From NCBI RefSeq assembly GCF_000708205.1, contig NW_014575558.1, positions 971,146 to 1,035,145 on the forward strand: 64,000 bases of DNA. Reading direction: 5' to 3'. The position numbers and the translations under genes were made by a program. This stretch comes from Mixia osmundae IAM 14324 (lineage: Eukaryota > Basidiomycota > Mixiomycetes > Mixiales > Mixiaceae). Positions 9,204 to 19,865 of this stretch are shown here, in pieces (within the stretch, counting starts at the first letter, position 1; the number at the start of each line of letters is the position of its first letter). Under the pieces are notes generated by a model. That model was not told the DNA's origin. It was given only the letters and a program-made list of their open reading frames with translations, and ran no database searches.

Positions 9204-10625
9204 ATGCCGGGCACGTTCACCATCGACACTGTCGTCTCACTGTTGGACAAGTACCCTTTCTCGCCAGCGGGAGCGACAGTCATCTCGCTGTTGCTGTGGA
9301 ACAAAGCACGACAACTCTCGGCTTATGAGCTCACTTTTGGTCAATGGCTCAAAGATACCGCCTCGGCGAGAACGAAAGCGTATCTCGCTTGGGTCTTCCT
9401 CAAGACGCTCAATCGAGTCGTCGTGAGATTGATCATCAATCGGGGCTGGAAGCGTGATCGTCCTGCCTGGACAAGCGGCAAGGAGGTCATTGTCATCACG
9501 GGAGGCAAGTGGCAATGATACCTCATTCGCATAAGCACGAACTGATGAGCTTGTCACAGGCGCTGGAGGTATTGGTGGTGCCTTGGTCGATTTGCTTAGC
9601 AAAAAGACTAACAAAGTCGCCGTGCTTGACTTGGGACCACCCACTTATAAAGCTCGTGCGTAGATTCCAATGTAGCTGACCATGGTGTTGATGAGTATGC
9701 AGGCAATGTCAACTACTACAAGTGCGACGTATCGAGCGAAAAGCAAGTGGCCGAAGTGGCCAAGCAGATCCGTTCAGATGTAGGGTGCTCGACGCAAATC
9801 TACAGACACAGGCCTGACGCATGCTCAACAGCTCGGCCATCCTACTATCCTCATCAACAATGCCGGTATCGCTCGTGGCGAGACCATCATGAATCTGTCT
9901 GCGCAACAGTTCATGAAGACGTACAAGGTCAACACGCTCGCTGCATTCATCATCATCAAAGAATTCATTCCCCACAGTCCGTGCCTTTACTAGCCAAGGA
10001 GATTTGTGCTGAACCGGATTGGGTCGTAGTCATCAAGACAAATCATGGTCACATCATGACGGTGGCCTCTTCGGCATCGTATGCCTCGATTCCCCAACTG
10101 AGCGAGTACGCTTGCAGCAAGTCTGCTGTACTCTCGCTTCACGAAGTCCTTTCATCCGAGCTCATCCATAGGTATGCGCATCCACTCGCATGGCATATCG
10201 GCCTGCTGATGCATAGACAGATACAATGCCCCGCGCGTGCGAACGAGCGTCATCTGCCCGACCAAGGTTCAGACGAACATGGGCCAAGCGATGGAAGACC
10301 ATCCATCTCAGTTCTGGACACCTGTTCTGACGCCGCAAGAGGTGGCAAAGGAGATGTTTGCGCTCATCGACTCTGGCCTGAGTGGCCACAAGGTCATGCC
10401 GCTCTATGCAAGCCTCATCTTGCCCTCTATCCGAGCCTTGCCCGAATGGCATCGCTTCGTCGTCAATACTGTTGGTTTCCTACGTATCTCACTCCGCAAG
10501 AGCAGCTGACGCGTTGATGACAGGCGGGCAAGACGCACGAGACCATCACCGACAAGCGAAATGCGAGCATCATGGAGGATTACCGCAAGAAGCTAGCAGA
10601 GCAGGACGAGAACAAAGACGACTGA
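9204..10625 (+). CDS. Short-chain dehydrogenase/reductase, RDH10-like
   Basis: About six exons encode an N-terminal hydrophobic segment (GATVISLLLWNKA) and a classical SDR domain. The Rossmann motif TGGAGGIGGAL is split by intron 1; the NNAG motif (LINNAGIARGE), the catalytic Ser region (GHIMTVASSASYASIP) and YACSK (YxxxK) follow, then SVICPTKVQTNM. The family (membrane SDR16C/RDH10 type) oxidises or reduces alcohols or ketones on retinoid-, sterol- or lipid-like substrates with NAD(P); the substrate here is unknown. Intron 1 (9505-9559) begins GCAAGT, a clear GC-AG intron because the split glycine codon must rejoin. The ATG at 9204 is the first in frame. Confidence 0.88.
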
Positions 10626-10706
10626 TCTCGCTGCGAGACAGTGCGTGATGTGCAATGCAGTTACTAATTCGCTTGTTCGTTCTTTCGCTCGACAAAGAGC
10701 CTGAGA

Positions 10707-11095
10707 TTATGTCTCATTTTGGTAGCCACCTTCGCCTCGTGCCTGGCCAGACATGGATTCCTTCACTCTGGTCTCCTCGTCTTGAGCAGTCTTGCTGCCT
10801 GCCTGGCCCTGCGTCTCCTCCTTCTGGCCCGTTGCTTCACCTAGAGTGGTGTTGCCATCGATTTGAGTGTCGCCGGAGAAAGCGTCCTGTGGATCAATGA
10901 GCTCTGATGCTGCGCATAGTGAGCATGCAGCGTGCCTTGCTAGCTTGACTTTGTGGTCCTGCTTCCATAGTGGCTACTCAATTGTCTTACTTTCAATGCT
11001 TGAGGAGCTACAACTGTGCCACCAAGGTCACCCCTTTTGCCGCCGGGTGCGTCATCGTCAAAAATCAATTGACGCACACGCGTTTCTGCCGCCAT
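10707..11095 (-). CDS. Small hydrophilic hypothetical protein
   Basis: On the minus strand, ATG at 11095 opens MAAETRVRQLIFDDDAPGG, continues to VVAPQALK, and meets a GTAAGA donor. After an intron of about 80 nt the frame resumes with LIDPQDAFSGDTQIDG and runs to a TAA at 10709-10707 through a very hydrophilic Gln/Glu/Gly-rich tail. The product would be about 100 residues with no signal peptide or membrane segment. It sits tail to tail with the dehydrogenase. I recognise no family; support is a good donor and a consistent frame only. Confidence 0.4.
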
Positions 11096-11630
11096 TTTGG
11101 GCAGACCCACCAAATCGCATTACCCGAGCCTGGATCTTCATCAGCTGCAGCGATCAATGGAAAGCTTCGATGGCGTCTGTCAGAGATTCTCTCTTGCCGG
11201 GCAAGCCAGGCGATCGGGGCATGCGTAGAATCTCAATGTGCTGTCCGGAATGCAGGCCGAGATTTTGAAGGCTTGCGTGGTCAGCGAGCGAAGGCAGTGC
11301 CTTTGAGAACCTGATCAGACAAGACAGCGCAGCAGAGGACGAGCACTTGATTGGGCTTCGACTGTCTGCACCCCTGCGACTGCTCACAGTCTAGAGCGAA
11401 CCGGTTTCACTCTCTCGCATACGCATTCGCATATCAAAACTCGTTCGTCTGATAGATCCATCAGACAAGGCCCCGTCTGGTACTGGCAAGGCCCCCCACA
11501 CCCACACTCTTTTCGTCGTAGCACCCACCTGTCGGCCTTTACTGCGCTCGCACAGGCTGCTACTGCCTGCTGGCAGGCACCCTATACCTATCTCAGTCAC
11601 TTGTCGTCGGTACTGGTTATCTGACTCGAC
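11096..11630. other. Intergenic region upstream of mucin-like gene
   Basis: About 530 nt holding the promoter of the mucin-like gene and that of the small minus-strand gene. It includes C-rich stretches around 11480-11520. A minus-strand frame at 11154-11387 has a vaguely ubiquitin-like end but lacks an ATG and is not called. Confidence 0.4.
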
Positions 11631-14600
11631 ATGTCTGACTACTGGACCCGCCGCTTCCCTCTACCGGCAGCCGCGGACCATCCTTCAAGTCCATCTGCCT
11701 CATTCTACTCGCAACTCAAGGACTTTGAAGCAAAATCGGCGAATTTGGTCGCGCGCGGTAACCCGAAAGCGAGCGAGGAGGCACTGAGGAATGCGAGAGG
11801 TGGCGAGTCGCTCGTTGCGACTCTCTCTGCCCTTGCTGCTTCGTCTGCCGCCGCAGAAGCCAGAGCAGACGCGACGCCAACCTTTGATGCCCCGCCAGCG
11901 TACGCGATATTGCCCTCCGCATGCACTTCTGCGACTGACACGAGACGCACAGTGCTACTATAACAGAGACAGTCGTCTATACACCTACTGCCGATGCTGC
12001 CTTCTCATCCTATACGGCCGCTCTGGGTTCGGCGGCAGCTTCACTCAGCTCATTGCTCAGCAAGGCCACTGCTGCTCCATCGTCTAGAGGTGGCGCTGTC
12101 AAGATTGCGTCTGCTGGCTCTGCCATCTCGTTCGGCTCGAGCTCGAGCAAGGTCGAAGCGCTTCCTACCAGAGCAGTCAACAAAGGCTCTGGCATTCTGA
12201 CTTCGACACAAGCGCAGGCTTCGATCGCGACGGCGCCGAATGAGTCTAGCCAGTCTGTCTTTGGCGGAAATGGAGCTACCCAGAAGATTAAGATAGTGCG
12301 GCCCTCGCAAGCGGCTGCATCGTCATCCAATGCAGCAAGTGCCTCGTCTGTCGCGCAAGCCTCAAGCAGTATGACAGCCAGTCGCGCCGCTGTCACTGCG
12401 GAGCCGACCGCTGCAAGCTCGCCAGTCAGTGTCATAGCAGGCACTCCGTCTCGCGCGGTCAAGCTGGGCGGCGCACTGAGCTCGATCCAGTTCGGCGACG
12501 GAAGTCTCGAGACCGTCACGACTTCGCCCGATGCTGCGCCGACAGCCTCCGCTAGCGCAGACGAGCCCACTTCGTCCGCAAGTGTATCGCAAGACGTCTC
12601 TTCAGATGCTGCCGTACCGACTGTGTCGTCAGATGCTGCTGTGTCTAGCTCGTCAGATGTCGTGGTTCCCAGCTCATCAGATGCTGCTGGCGCAACCTCG
12701 GCGGCGGCAACCGACGTGCCGATATCTACGGACGTGTCATCCCTCGCAGCATCCCCTACAGCCGGTGAGTTCAATGGCATGCATCAATGAGCCAAGGCTG
12801 ATTTGAATGGCTAGGTGGAACAGGATCAAGCTTGTCGCTACCAGCTGCGACAACTGCGCCAATCGCAACATCCGTGGCTGACAACAGTACTGTACCAGCA
12901 ACGACGTCTGCGCCGAGCAATGCCACAATGACGAGCACTGCGATCCCACTCTCAACTCTGCTGCCAGGTCTGAATACGACTTCGATCATAGCCAATGCAA
13001 CGTCGTCTGTGCTCAACGCGACGGCATCTGTCACGGCGATGCCTACCAATGCGACGGCGAGCATCACCGGCATTCGCACCCTCAATGCAACTTCCACGTC
13101 TGCGCGGAGTCTCAATGCGACTTCGACAGGCTTGAGCTCACTCAACGCGACTGCTACCGGCGTACGAGGACTCAATGCGACCTCTACGGGCATACGGTCG
13201 CTCAACGCGACATCGTCGATCAGTCTGCCGCTCAACGCAACGTCAACGCGTGGCCTGAATGCGACAGCGACCTCTAGCCTCAACATGACGAGGACAAGCA
13301 CGAGCATGAGCTTCACGTCAACCTCGACAGTGATCATCGGCGCTGGTGGATCGACGCTATCGGGCACGCAGACGGATTGGCCAGCGACGAGCTACACGGC
13401 GCATGATCATGCAACTTCCACCGCGACGAGCTCGTCTGCGACAGCAACGACGACCATCTCGGCCAACCCGGTATCGACGTTCTTCAAAGATCTGCCTCAC
13501 TCGCCCACTAACATCGTCATTGTCAGTCTTGGCGCACTCGGTGCTACTGTCTTGCTGTTTGCTTCTTCTGCCTTTGCTCTCAGACGATTCTGCGCCCGCA
13601 ACAAAGGCCGTAGAGCGAGCTCCGCCGGTTCAGAGGCTGGCTTCATACATGATGACCGATCAGGCAACTTCTTCCCGAATTCGGACGGTCAAGAACCATG
13701 GGATGCGCTCACTGGAGAGAGCCGAGCGGCTGCACGCCGATGGAGCTTGCGCAATGGAGAGGAAGACGCGATGATGATCGATCCTTTCGCTGACCCTCGC
13801 TCGCCTGGCTCGGCTTCCTCCGCGGCCAATGCTCGCATGCGACAACGCTCGCCACTGGCGATTCGGTCTGTCCTGGCTGCTAATCAGCCGCGATATGCTG
13901 GCATCAGGGAAGAAGAGGAAGATGAGCACGATGAGACGATGTCGGATCATACAGTCACCGGACCTGCCACGCCCCGACAAGCCCAGCCGCCTGCACTCGT
14001 CAGACAACAATCAATCCCGTTCCATCTGCCAAGTTCGTCGCATGCCGCAGCAGGTACAAGTGAGCCTGTTGGCAGCCCGACCAGTCTGCATCGCAACTCG
14101 AATGGGAGCACAATGTCCGCCGCTAGCCAAGTAGCCGATGATGCGGTCATCCAGATGCACTCGGGTCCTGTGCCGATACGCGCGCTGTCCATTGCAAAGC
14201 GGATGCCCATGTCGCAACTGCAGCAGCAGCCCTCTCAGCAGACAACGACCTCCACTGGGCGGTCTTCTCCCCAGTCAGTAAAGTCTGGCGCCGGTAGCGC
14301 AGCTGGCAGCATTGCTCAAGTCATTCGACCCAAAGCCGCTGCTCTCGCTCGCCACAAGTCGATGGCCAGCTCAATGTGGTCAGACGACACTGCCGATACG
14401 GAAGCCTCGCATGTCACCGCACCTCAACGGACGACGCGCTCCGCTCGCTTCGATTCACTGACAAATCAGTACTATCAGATCGATCCGCGAGAAGAAGCTG
14501 AAGACGATGAGAGCACAGAGGCAGATTACGACGATGTACAGCTCCATTCGCCAACTCAAGAGCATGCCCTTTCCCCGCCGCCGCTTGTGTCTAGCTTCAG

Positions 14601-14631
14601 TCCTAGATCCTCTGTAAGCTCCCTTGGGTGA
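11631..14631 (+). CDS. Ser/Thr-rich mucin-like single-pass membrane protein
   Basis: 965 residues from exons 11631-11899, 11953-12764 and 12815-14631. Residues about 90-590 are Ser/Thr/Ala-rich with at least ten N-glycosylation sequons, many in repeats of LNATST type. One strong transmembrane segment (IVIVSLGALGATVLLFASSA, about 592-614) is followed by a basic stop-transfer and a cytoplasmic tail of about 345 residues with acidic, Gln-rich and Ser-rich stretches. This is the layout of a heavily glycosylated surface sensor or signalling mucin, but no specific family (Msb2, Wsc, Axl2) can be claimed. The N-terminus (MSDYWTRRFPLP) is not a classical signal peptide, so an upstream exon may be missing. 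Confidence 0.75.
13081..13292 (+). repeat. Coding repeat of N-glycosylation sequons (LNATST)
   Basis: About eight imperfect copies of a Leu-Asn-Ala-Thr-Ser/Ala-Thr unit, spaced 9-12 codons apart and linked by short variable segments, within the ectodomain of the mucin-like protein. Each copy is a potential N-glycosylation site (NxS/T). The repeat is degenerate at nucleotide level, so it is old or under protein-level selection. Confidence 0.75.
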
Positions 14632-14693
14632 GCGTGATATGCTCGATGCAATGCATTTCGAATGGGACAGCCCTCTTGAAATCGTCCTGAGTT

Positions 14694-15447
14694 CTAGTCT
14701 TCGATGATCGGAGGCGGCATGGGCTCGTCCCAAGGCTTGGCATCGATTTGAGCAAGATACAACTCACAACCGTGCGACACTGTTGCACCAGATGATCATT
14801 ATTCCGTTGAAGCAGCTCGGACGCACCTTCTTGGGGGAACTTTTGCCTGCACATATCCATGATGGGCAGATCGTAACTTGGCGCTTGTCCAACACCGCAA
14901 GTGACCGTAAGAGCTTCACCTTCGCTGCGGAACTTATCTGGGTCCCTCGTCTTCAGAGACGGCAAGCTCGATAGCGGCATACTCACAATTCGTGTATCCG
15001 ACTGTGATTGTGTGGTTGAGCGTGGCTGTACAGCAGTTGTCGATCCAGCCTGTACAAAGTATCAGAAAGCGGCGATGGGTCTTTGAAACGATTGGACATG
15101 CTTGTGCCGGAGTTTGCACGCCATTTGATCGAGAGCACTAGCTTGCAGCTCACTCCAGTCGGATCAGACTCGCGATTCAAAATGATCCTAGAGGTATCGA
15201 TATGGTGAGGTGCCGTTATTCTCGCCACGGAACAGATGAGATCTCTCGCTCCAGGGTAGAGAAACACCCGCAGTTTGACGTTTGTAAAGGCAAAGCGGGT
15301 GAACGTCGAAGGCGATGTGGGACAGAAGCCGAGCGCCTTGTAGAACCGATAGTAGCTGCGCTGAGTAGGTGCTTGATGGGGAAACCCACAGAGCGCACAG
15401 GCCGCAAATAGACCAGATAAGACTGCGACTATGAGGTATGAGCGCAT
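14694..15447 (-). CDS. Secreted 12-Cys family protein (dispersed, divergent)
   Basis: Signal peptide MRSYLIVAVLSGLFAACALC starts at 15447. Later pieces give GWIDNCCTATLNHTITVGY (central CC block), GEALTVTCGVGQ and DMCRQKFPQE spliced by a 47-nt intron (GTGCGT...CAACAG) to SHGCELYLAQID, ending PPPIIED. The order TLxxxC, C-x3-F, GCEL matches the C-terminal block of the array. At least four introns are needed; the last two are well supported, the earlier ones less so. The 3' end lies about 60 nt from the end of the convergent mucin-like gene. Confidence 0.62.
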
Positions 15448-15703
15448 GCCGTCAGAGCCGACCAAAGAGCGTTGGGAAGGATGAGGTAGCTGAGGGAACG
15501 CGTGGTGTCGCAACGAAGACGCGTTTGAACTAGATCGTTACGGCGCTCGGTCGAGCTCAAGGACTGCTGAGGGCGGGTCCCGCGAAATGAGCTTGCAGTT
15601 GTTCTATACAACCTCATGCGGAATCATGTCAAGTTTTCGTTTCGTTCTTACTTTTTGTCCATTCGATCGTTGTATGATGGCTCGTCGGACGATCATCTCG
15701 CCT

Positions 15704-15908
15704 TTAGACGGTACCGCTCTTAGCGATGGCTGCGTAGATCGCGAGTCAGCAAAGGGAGGGTGGGCTCGCATGCAAGGACATACTGATTGTACCATTGGGC
15801 TTGCCTGAGCCAGATCCGAGAGTCTCGATCTTCTTGACAACGTCCATGCCTGTTGCAGGCGTCAGCAAAAGGTATCAGCAAGCGTGCGATGGCTCACCCT
15901 TGACAACT

Positions 15909-15940
<32 letters not shown>

Positions 15941-16626
15941 TGCTGAGAGAGAGCAAAGGGTCAGCTGGGCGCCGGAAAAGAGCGCAGTTGCACGTACAGG
16001 TGACGACGGTGGTGATGAAGAACTGGCTTCCGTTGGTGTTGCTATAGGCTCAAGTCAGCATAAACTCCAGGTAGTATCGAAGGGAGGAAGGACTGACGGT
16101 CCAGCGTTGGCCATGCTGAGGAGACCGGGCTTGGTGTGCTTCAGGTTGAAGTTCTCATCGGCAAACTTTTCGCCGTAGATGGACTTGCCGCCGGTGCCTG
16201 TGCTCATAGATCAGCTTGCGCTGTATGAAAGACGCGAGAGAAGATACCGTTGCCGCGGGTGAAGTCACCACCCTGAAGCATGAACTGGGGGATCACGCGG
16301 TGGAAAGAGGATCCTTGGTAGCCTGTAGATGACACGTGCTCAGACGGTGTCTGCTTCGATAGTCCAAACAGAAGAGCTCACCGTAGCCTTGGCCGCCCGT
16401 GCAGAGCTCTCTGAAGTTCTTGGTCGTCTTGGGCACGACATCACTGCAATACACAATGCCGAATCAGCTCAGGCCAGCCCAGGCACGGAGCGCAGACTGA
16501 CTCGTAGAGCTTGAATTCAACCCGGCCGAGAGGGCTGTTGTTGTGGGTGATCTCAAAGAAGACTGCAAGCCGCTAGCGTCAGCCTGGGTGTCAGACTGAT
16601 CGAGTGCGTGGCTGACCGTTAGACAT
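15704..16626 (-). CDS. CPR1: Cyclophilin A-type peptidyl-prolyl isomerase
   Basis: Cytosolic proline isomerase and cyclosporin target. About 163 residues from nine exons: the first has only 10 nt (ATGTCTAACG) and eight introns of roughly 50-60 nt follow. The product has the whole domain: [74 protein letters not shown] and the final TIAKSGTV. Catalytic and drug-binding residues (FHRVIPxFMxQGGDF, the Trp of [10 protein letters not shown]) are intact. No targeting signal. Confidence 0.95.
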
Positions 16627-17080
16627 TGTCGGGGCTGACGAATAGGATCGAGATTGGAGAGCGGTCTGTCTGAATAAGTTCCGAGTGAGGCTGACTGTCG
16701 CCATGCAAGGATACGCCTGTCAGTATGCATGCTCTGAGACTGCTACGAGACTCGATGCAGGGACACAGGCGGCCGCAGAAAGGGCAGGGACGGTGGAGGT
16801 AACCACAGCGCGATGCACGAGCCGATGTGCTCGTGCGAGAGGCAGGGATCCCCTCGGACGTTGCGTGCTGGCTCTATCATAGAGCAGATGTGACGAGGAG
16901 CGGGGAAGAGCTCGATTGAGTCACCTACCTTTGACTATTTGAGCAGAAGCAGCGAGCGAGCCAAATCTTAAAATCTCGAGTCTTCCGCCGGCCCGTTTTG
17001 CCGGTGGAGCCGTGAGAGAAGCGAGAATCGCCTTGGTGCGTGAGGCAGCTATAAGAATCGAACAAAGTGCTTGCTGGACG
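16627..17080. other. Divergent promoter between cyclophilin and QCR6
   Basis: About 450 nt between the divergent starts of CPR1 and QCR6. I saw no RNA gene, ORF with support or repeat; presumed to hold both promoters. Confidence 0.5.
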
Positions 17081-17731
17081 ATGGCAGGCAAGGAGGAGAG
17101 CTGGCTGAGCAGCTTCTTCGGCAGCGCATCGCAGCTCTTGAGCAGCTCACAAGATCAGCAAGACACGCCCGCGCTGCCGGACGCGGACACCTTACCGTCA
17201 GATTTCTCATCGTCTGTGTCCTCAATCCGGCATCGCAACTCGGGATGCTGATCGAGATGTGAGACAGGATATCGACGGGATGGAGCAGGATGACGAGCAT
17301 CCGATGCGATGATGGCGAGGATGAGGATCCCAAGCCATCTGCGGACGAGGGCGAGGAAGCGGAAGGAGGCGGCGAGGGCGGAGAGGCAGAGGAGGAAGAG
17401 GAGGAGGAAGAGGAGCCTGTAGATCCGGCGGATGAGATCAAGGAGAAGTGCAAGTCTTCGTCGCAGTGCAAGGCGGCCAAGCACCACTTTGAGGAGTGCC
17501 AGGAACGCGTAGAGGCCGGCAAGGGCTTCAAGGGCGAGAACTGCGTCGAGGAGCTGTGTGAGTATCTGCAGAGCAGACGATGGGTCCTGTGCTGACGTTC
17601 CGGTCATAGTCCATCTGCTACACTGCGTGGACGAATGCGTCAGTCGCGCAGTCTGTCTTCAGTTTTGGCCATCGCTGACTTGTCTACGCTTTCCGCAGGC
17701 TGCTCCTAAGATCTTCGCCTCTATGAAGTAG
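17081..17731 (+). CDS. QCR6: Ubiquinol-cytochrome c reductase hinge protein
   Basis: Complex III acidic subunit that helps cytochrome c bind cytochrome c1 at the inner mitochondrial membrane. Exon 1 (17081-17196) gives MAGKEESWLSSFFGSAS; intron 17197-17267; the next exon has an unbroken Glu run (EEEEEEEEEE), then CKSSSQCKAAKHHFEECQER. Two further introns lead to FHLLHCVDECAAPKIFASMK at the end. The four conserved cysteines of the hinge fold are present. The splice of exon 1 is the least certain; the C-terminal domain is unmistakable. Confidence 0.93.
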
Positions 17732-17889
17732 ATTGTTCAGACGCTTCCCACGAGGCAGGGATGGCGTTGCGAGCTCTGAACATCAGCATGCAATGCAGCA
17801 GATTTGACGTTCAGAGTGCATTTGAGATGTTACATTCAAATAATCAGGAAGCGCATACAGTCGGTCCGGAGGCCTAGCCAGGCGAAGTC

Positions 17890-18837
17890 TCAGAAACTAG
17901 CTTTGAATGAAAGATCAGCTCGATTCATGCTCGCGAGAGACGTGTGGACGCACAAGAGTGAACCGAGAAGTAAGCCGCCGGCCATGCCGCCCATGAGAGG
18001 CATGCCCATGCCCATACCGCCCATCCCCATACCGCCGCCATAGCCACGACCATAGCCTCCGCCATAGCCATAGCCGCTCCTGCGATAGTAAGGATCGCCA
18101 GGGGCAGCATAGCGCCCGCCAGAATAGTAAGGATCATAGTAGCCACCCTGCTGTTGCGGTGGCGCTCTGCCTTCGCGGACGGCTTTGTAATACTCTTGCT
18201 CCTGCGCACGCTGCTGCTCGATCATCTTCAGCCGTCGCTGTCGGTGGGCTTCGTAGAGCTCGGCTTCGCGCTTGCGAGCTGCCTTGCGCTTCGCTTCTCG
18301 TTCGGCATGGGTCGAGTTGGTCACCTTGTCCTTGATCTTCTCGCCCAGACCACGTTTCCGGTTGGGATCGTACGCTGGCTCGGCCTGCTTGCTCGAAGAG
18401 GCTTGCTTGCTCGACCCCTGTGCGGGCGCTCTCTTCCTGACCGGCTGTGGCCCTGCAGTGGGCACGCTGTGTCGCTCGGTATCCGGTAATGACTGCAAGT
18501 AGACCGGATCGTCGTAGGGGTGCGTCCAGATTGATCGAGGCGGATTGGCCTTTGTGTCGACATAGAAGTGATGGCCAGACTTGCTGTCCATCTGCCTGAT
18601 CCATCCCTTTGGCAGTTCCCTCAATTCGTCCTCCATCGATGCACGCCTTTCGAGAGGAACGACGCTCTCGTAGCCTGCAATCGTGCTGTTGTCTTCCTCG
18701 TCGGTAGTATGACCGTCATTGCTCGTGCTCGCCGTCATGCTCGACGACAGCGCCGGTGCAAGTGAGCTGGAGCCATTGGAGGCCTCGTAGGCAGGCGGTG
18801 CTTCACCGGGCGCAACCTCAGGCACGCCTTTCGCCAT
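17890..18837 (-). CDS. WW domain protein with Gly/Tyr/Met-rich tail
   Basis: 315-residue ORF. A single WW domain lies at residues about 75-108 (LPKGWIRQMDSKSGHHFYV ... IWTHPYDD) with both signature Trp residues and the closing Pro. Then follow a Ser/Gln linker, a basic helical stretch rich in Arg, Lys and Glu (about 170-225), and a tail of Tyr-Gly-Gly and Gly-Met repeats. Fungal WW proteins of this layout bind Pro-rich partners; the exact role is unknown. The last 20 or so residues look unlike the Gly-Met tail and may be intron or readthrough. Confidence 0.75.
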   Translation of the reverse strand: MAKGVPEVAPGEAPPAYEASNGSSSLAPALSSSMTASTSNDGHTTDEEDNSTIAGYESVVPLERRASMEDELRELPKGWIRQMDSKSGHHFYVDTKANPPRSIWTHPYDDPVYLQSLPDTERHSVPTAGPQPVRKRAPAQGSSKQASSSKQAEPAYDPNRKRGLGEKIKDKVTNSTHAEREAKRKAARKREAELYEAHRQRRLKMIEQQRAQEQEYYKAVREGRAPPQQQGGYYDPYYSGGRYAAPGDPYYRRSGYGYGGGYGRGYGGGMGMGGMGMGMPLMGGMAGGLLLGSLLCVHTSLASMNRADLSFKASF

Positions 18838-19050
18838 CGTTGGGTGTCTTCTGCTGATATGCTCGGCTGTAGAGAGCTTCCGATGTCAGCAAGGATAGAG
18901 GCTGTGCGAATGTGGCCGGGTACGCCAAGGATGGCTGCTGATCTGAACGAGACCGCTATCAAGAGCGATGCCGTCATCGCGTGTGCCATCTGCGGGTCAA
19001 CTGTGGCAAACGCGGCGAATGCAGTAGCGAACAACATGCAACTGCCGGCC

Positions 19051-19728
19051 TCAGAGGCTCGAAATCCTGCACATGTTTTCCCTCATCTTGATACCGATGA
19101 CTCGACAGCCTTCGATGATCTCGCAGAGCCGTGGTGCTGGTGCTTTGGGGAACCAGTGGGAGCACGGGCGACCAGCGGCAATGACGTCCGGGCGCGACAG
19201 GCAGAGCAACCGCACTTGCTCATCTTTTGCCAGGCTGACTGCAGCTAGCGATCGTCAGCACTGGACTGTATGTGCAGTGATGGTCCGCTCACGCTGACGA
19301 GGGGCTATGACTGACAAGTCGAGACCAACGCCGAGAACGACTTCGCAGCACCTGGCCGTGATCGCTTGTACTCTATCAGAGGTCGAGCTCGTCCGGCTGG
19401 GCAAGATCTGAAGCGCCTCCACGACAAAGTCGGCAGAATCGGGCGTCATTCTTGCTCCTCGCAGGGTACATTGAGGCGCATACTGCAGTCCCTCGGCTTT
19501 GCACACCACGTTTTCTTGCCCTTGCTTGCCACCATACTCGAGGCTCAGTCTGAAGGCTGACGGCGTGACTTCTGCTGCCTTGACAAAGGAAACATCGGTC
19601 TGGGTGCCATCGCTATAGCTACCTTGACAGGTAGCATAGCAGCGAAAAGCCAGGCAGAAGTCTGCCTTCTCGAGACTTGCGGCAACTCCGAGAAGGAGGC
19701 CGAGCAGGATCAAGAAAAGGCCGAGCAT
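19051..19728 (-). CDS. Secreted 12-Cys array gene 1 (intron-poor)
   Basis: First member of the array by coordinate, most downstream in transcription. Exon 1 is 19728-19293, one intron (19292-19239, 54 nt), exon 2 is 19238-19051. The signal peptide is MLGLFLILLGLLLGVAAS. Cys blocks: FCLAFRCYATC, VVCKAEGLQYAPQC, ARCCEVVLG, RLLCLSRPD, RPCSHWF and LCEIIEGCRV. It lacks the introns and microexon of the other array genes: SAFRLSLEYGG runs straight into VVCKAEG. The terminal CEIIEGCRV is closest to the dispersed gene at 45.7 kb (CEVIEGCRV), so it may belong to an older subfamily. Confidence 0.8.
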
Positions 19729-19865
19729 GACGATAGGATCAGTGGGGGGACTGCGCAGACTCTGACGCGAGGGGATGTTGCACCACGAGATCAGTCGCCA
19801 CGCAGGCGTCGCTCAGTCCCCTGTGATACCACAAGAACACCTTGCTCATCATCAAACAAAAGTAG

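Noticed and set aside
11154-11387. Minus-strand frame with a ubiquitin-like ending (SLQNLGLHSGQHIEIL).
   Set aside because: It has no ATG (begins at GTG), no upstream exon and no conserved partner domain; treated as chance.
18844-19248. Plus-strand frame of 134 codons between the WW gene and array gene 1.
   Set aside because: It overlaps the well-supported second exon of array gene 1 on the other strand and has no signal peptide or domain.
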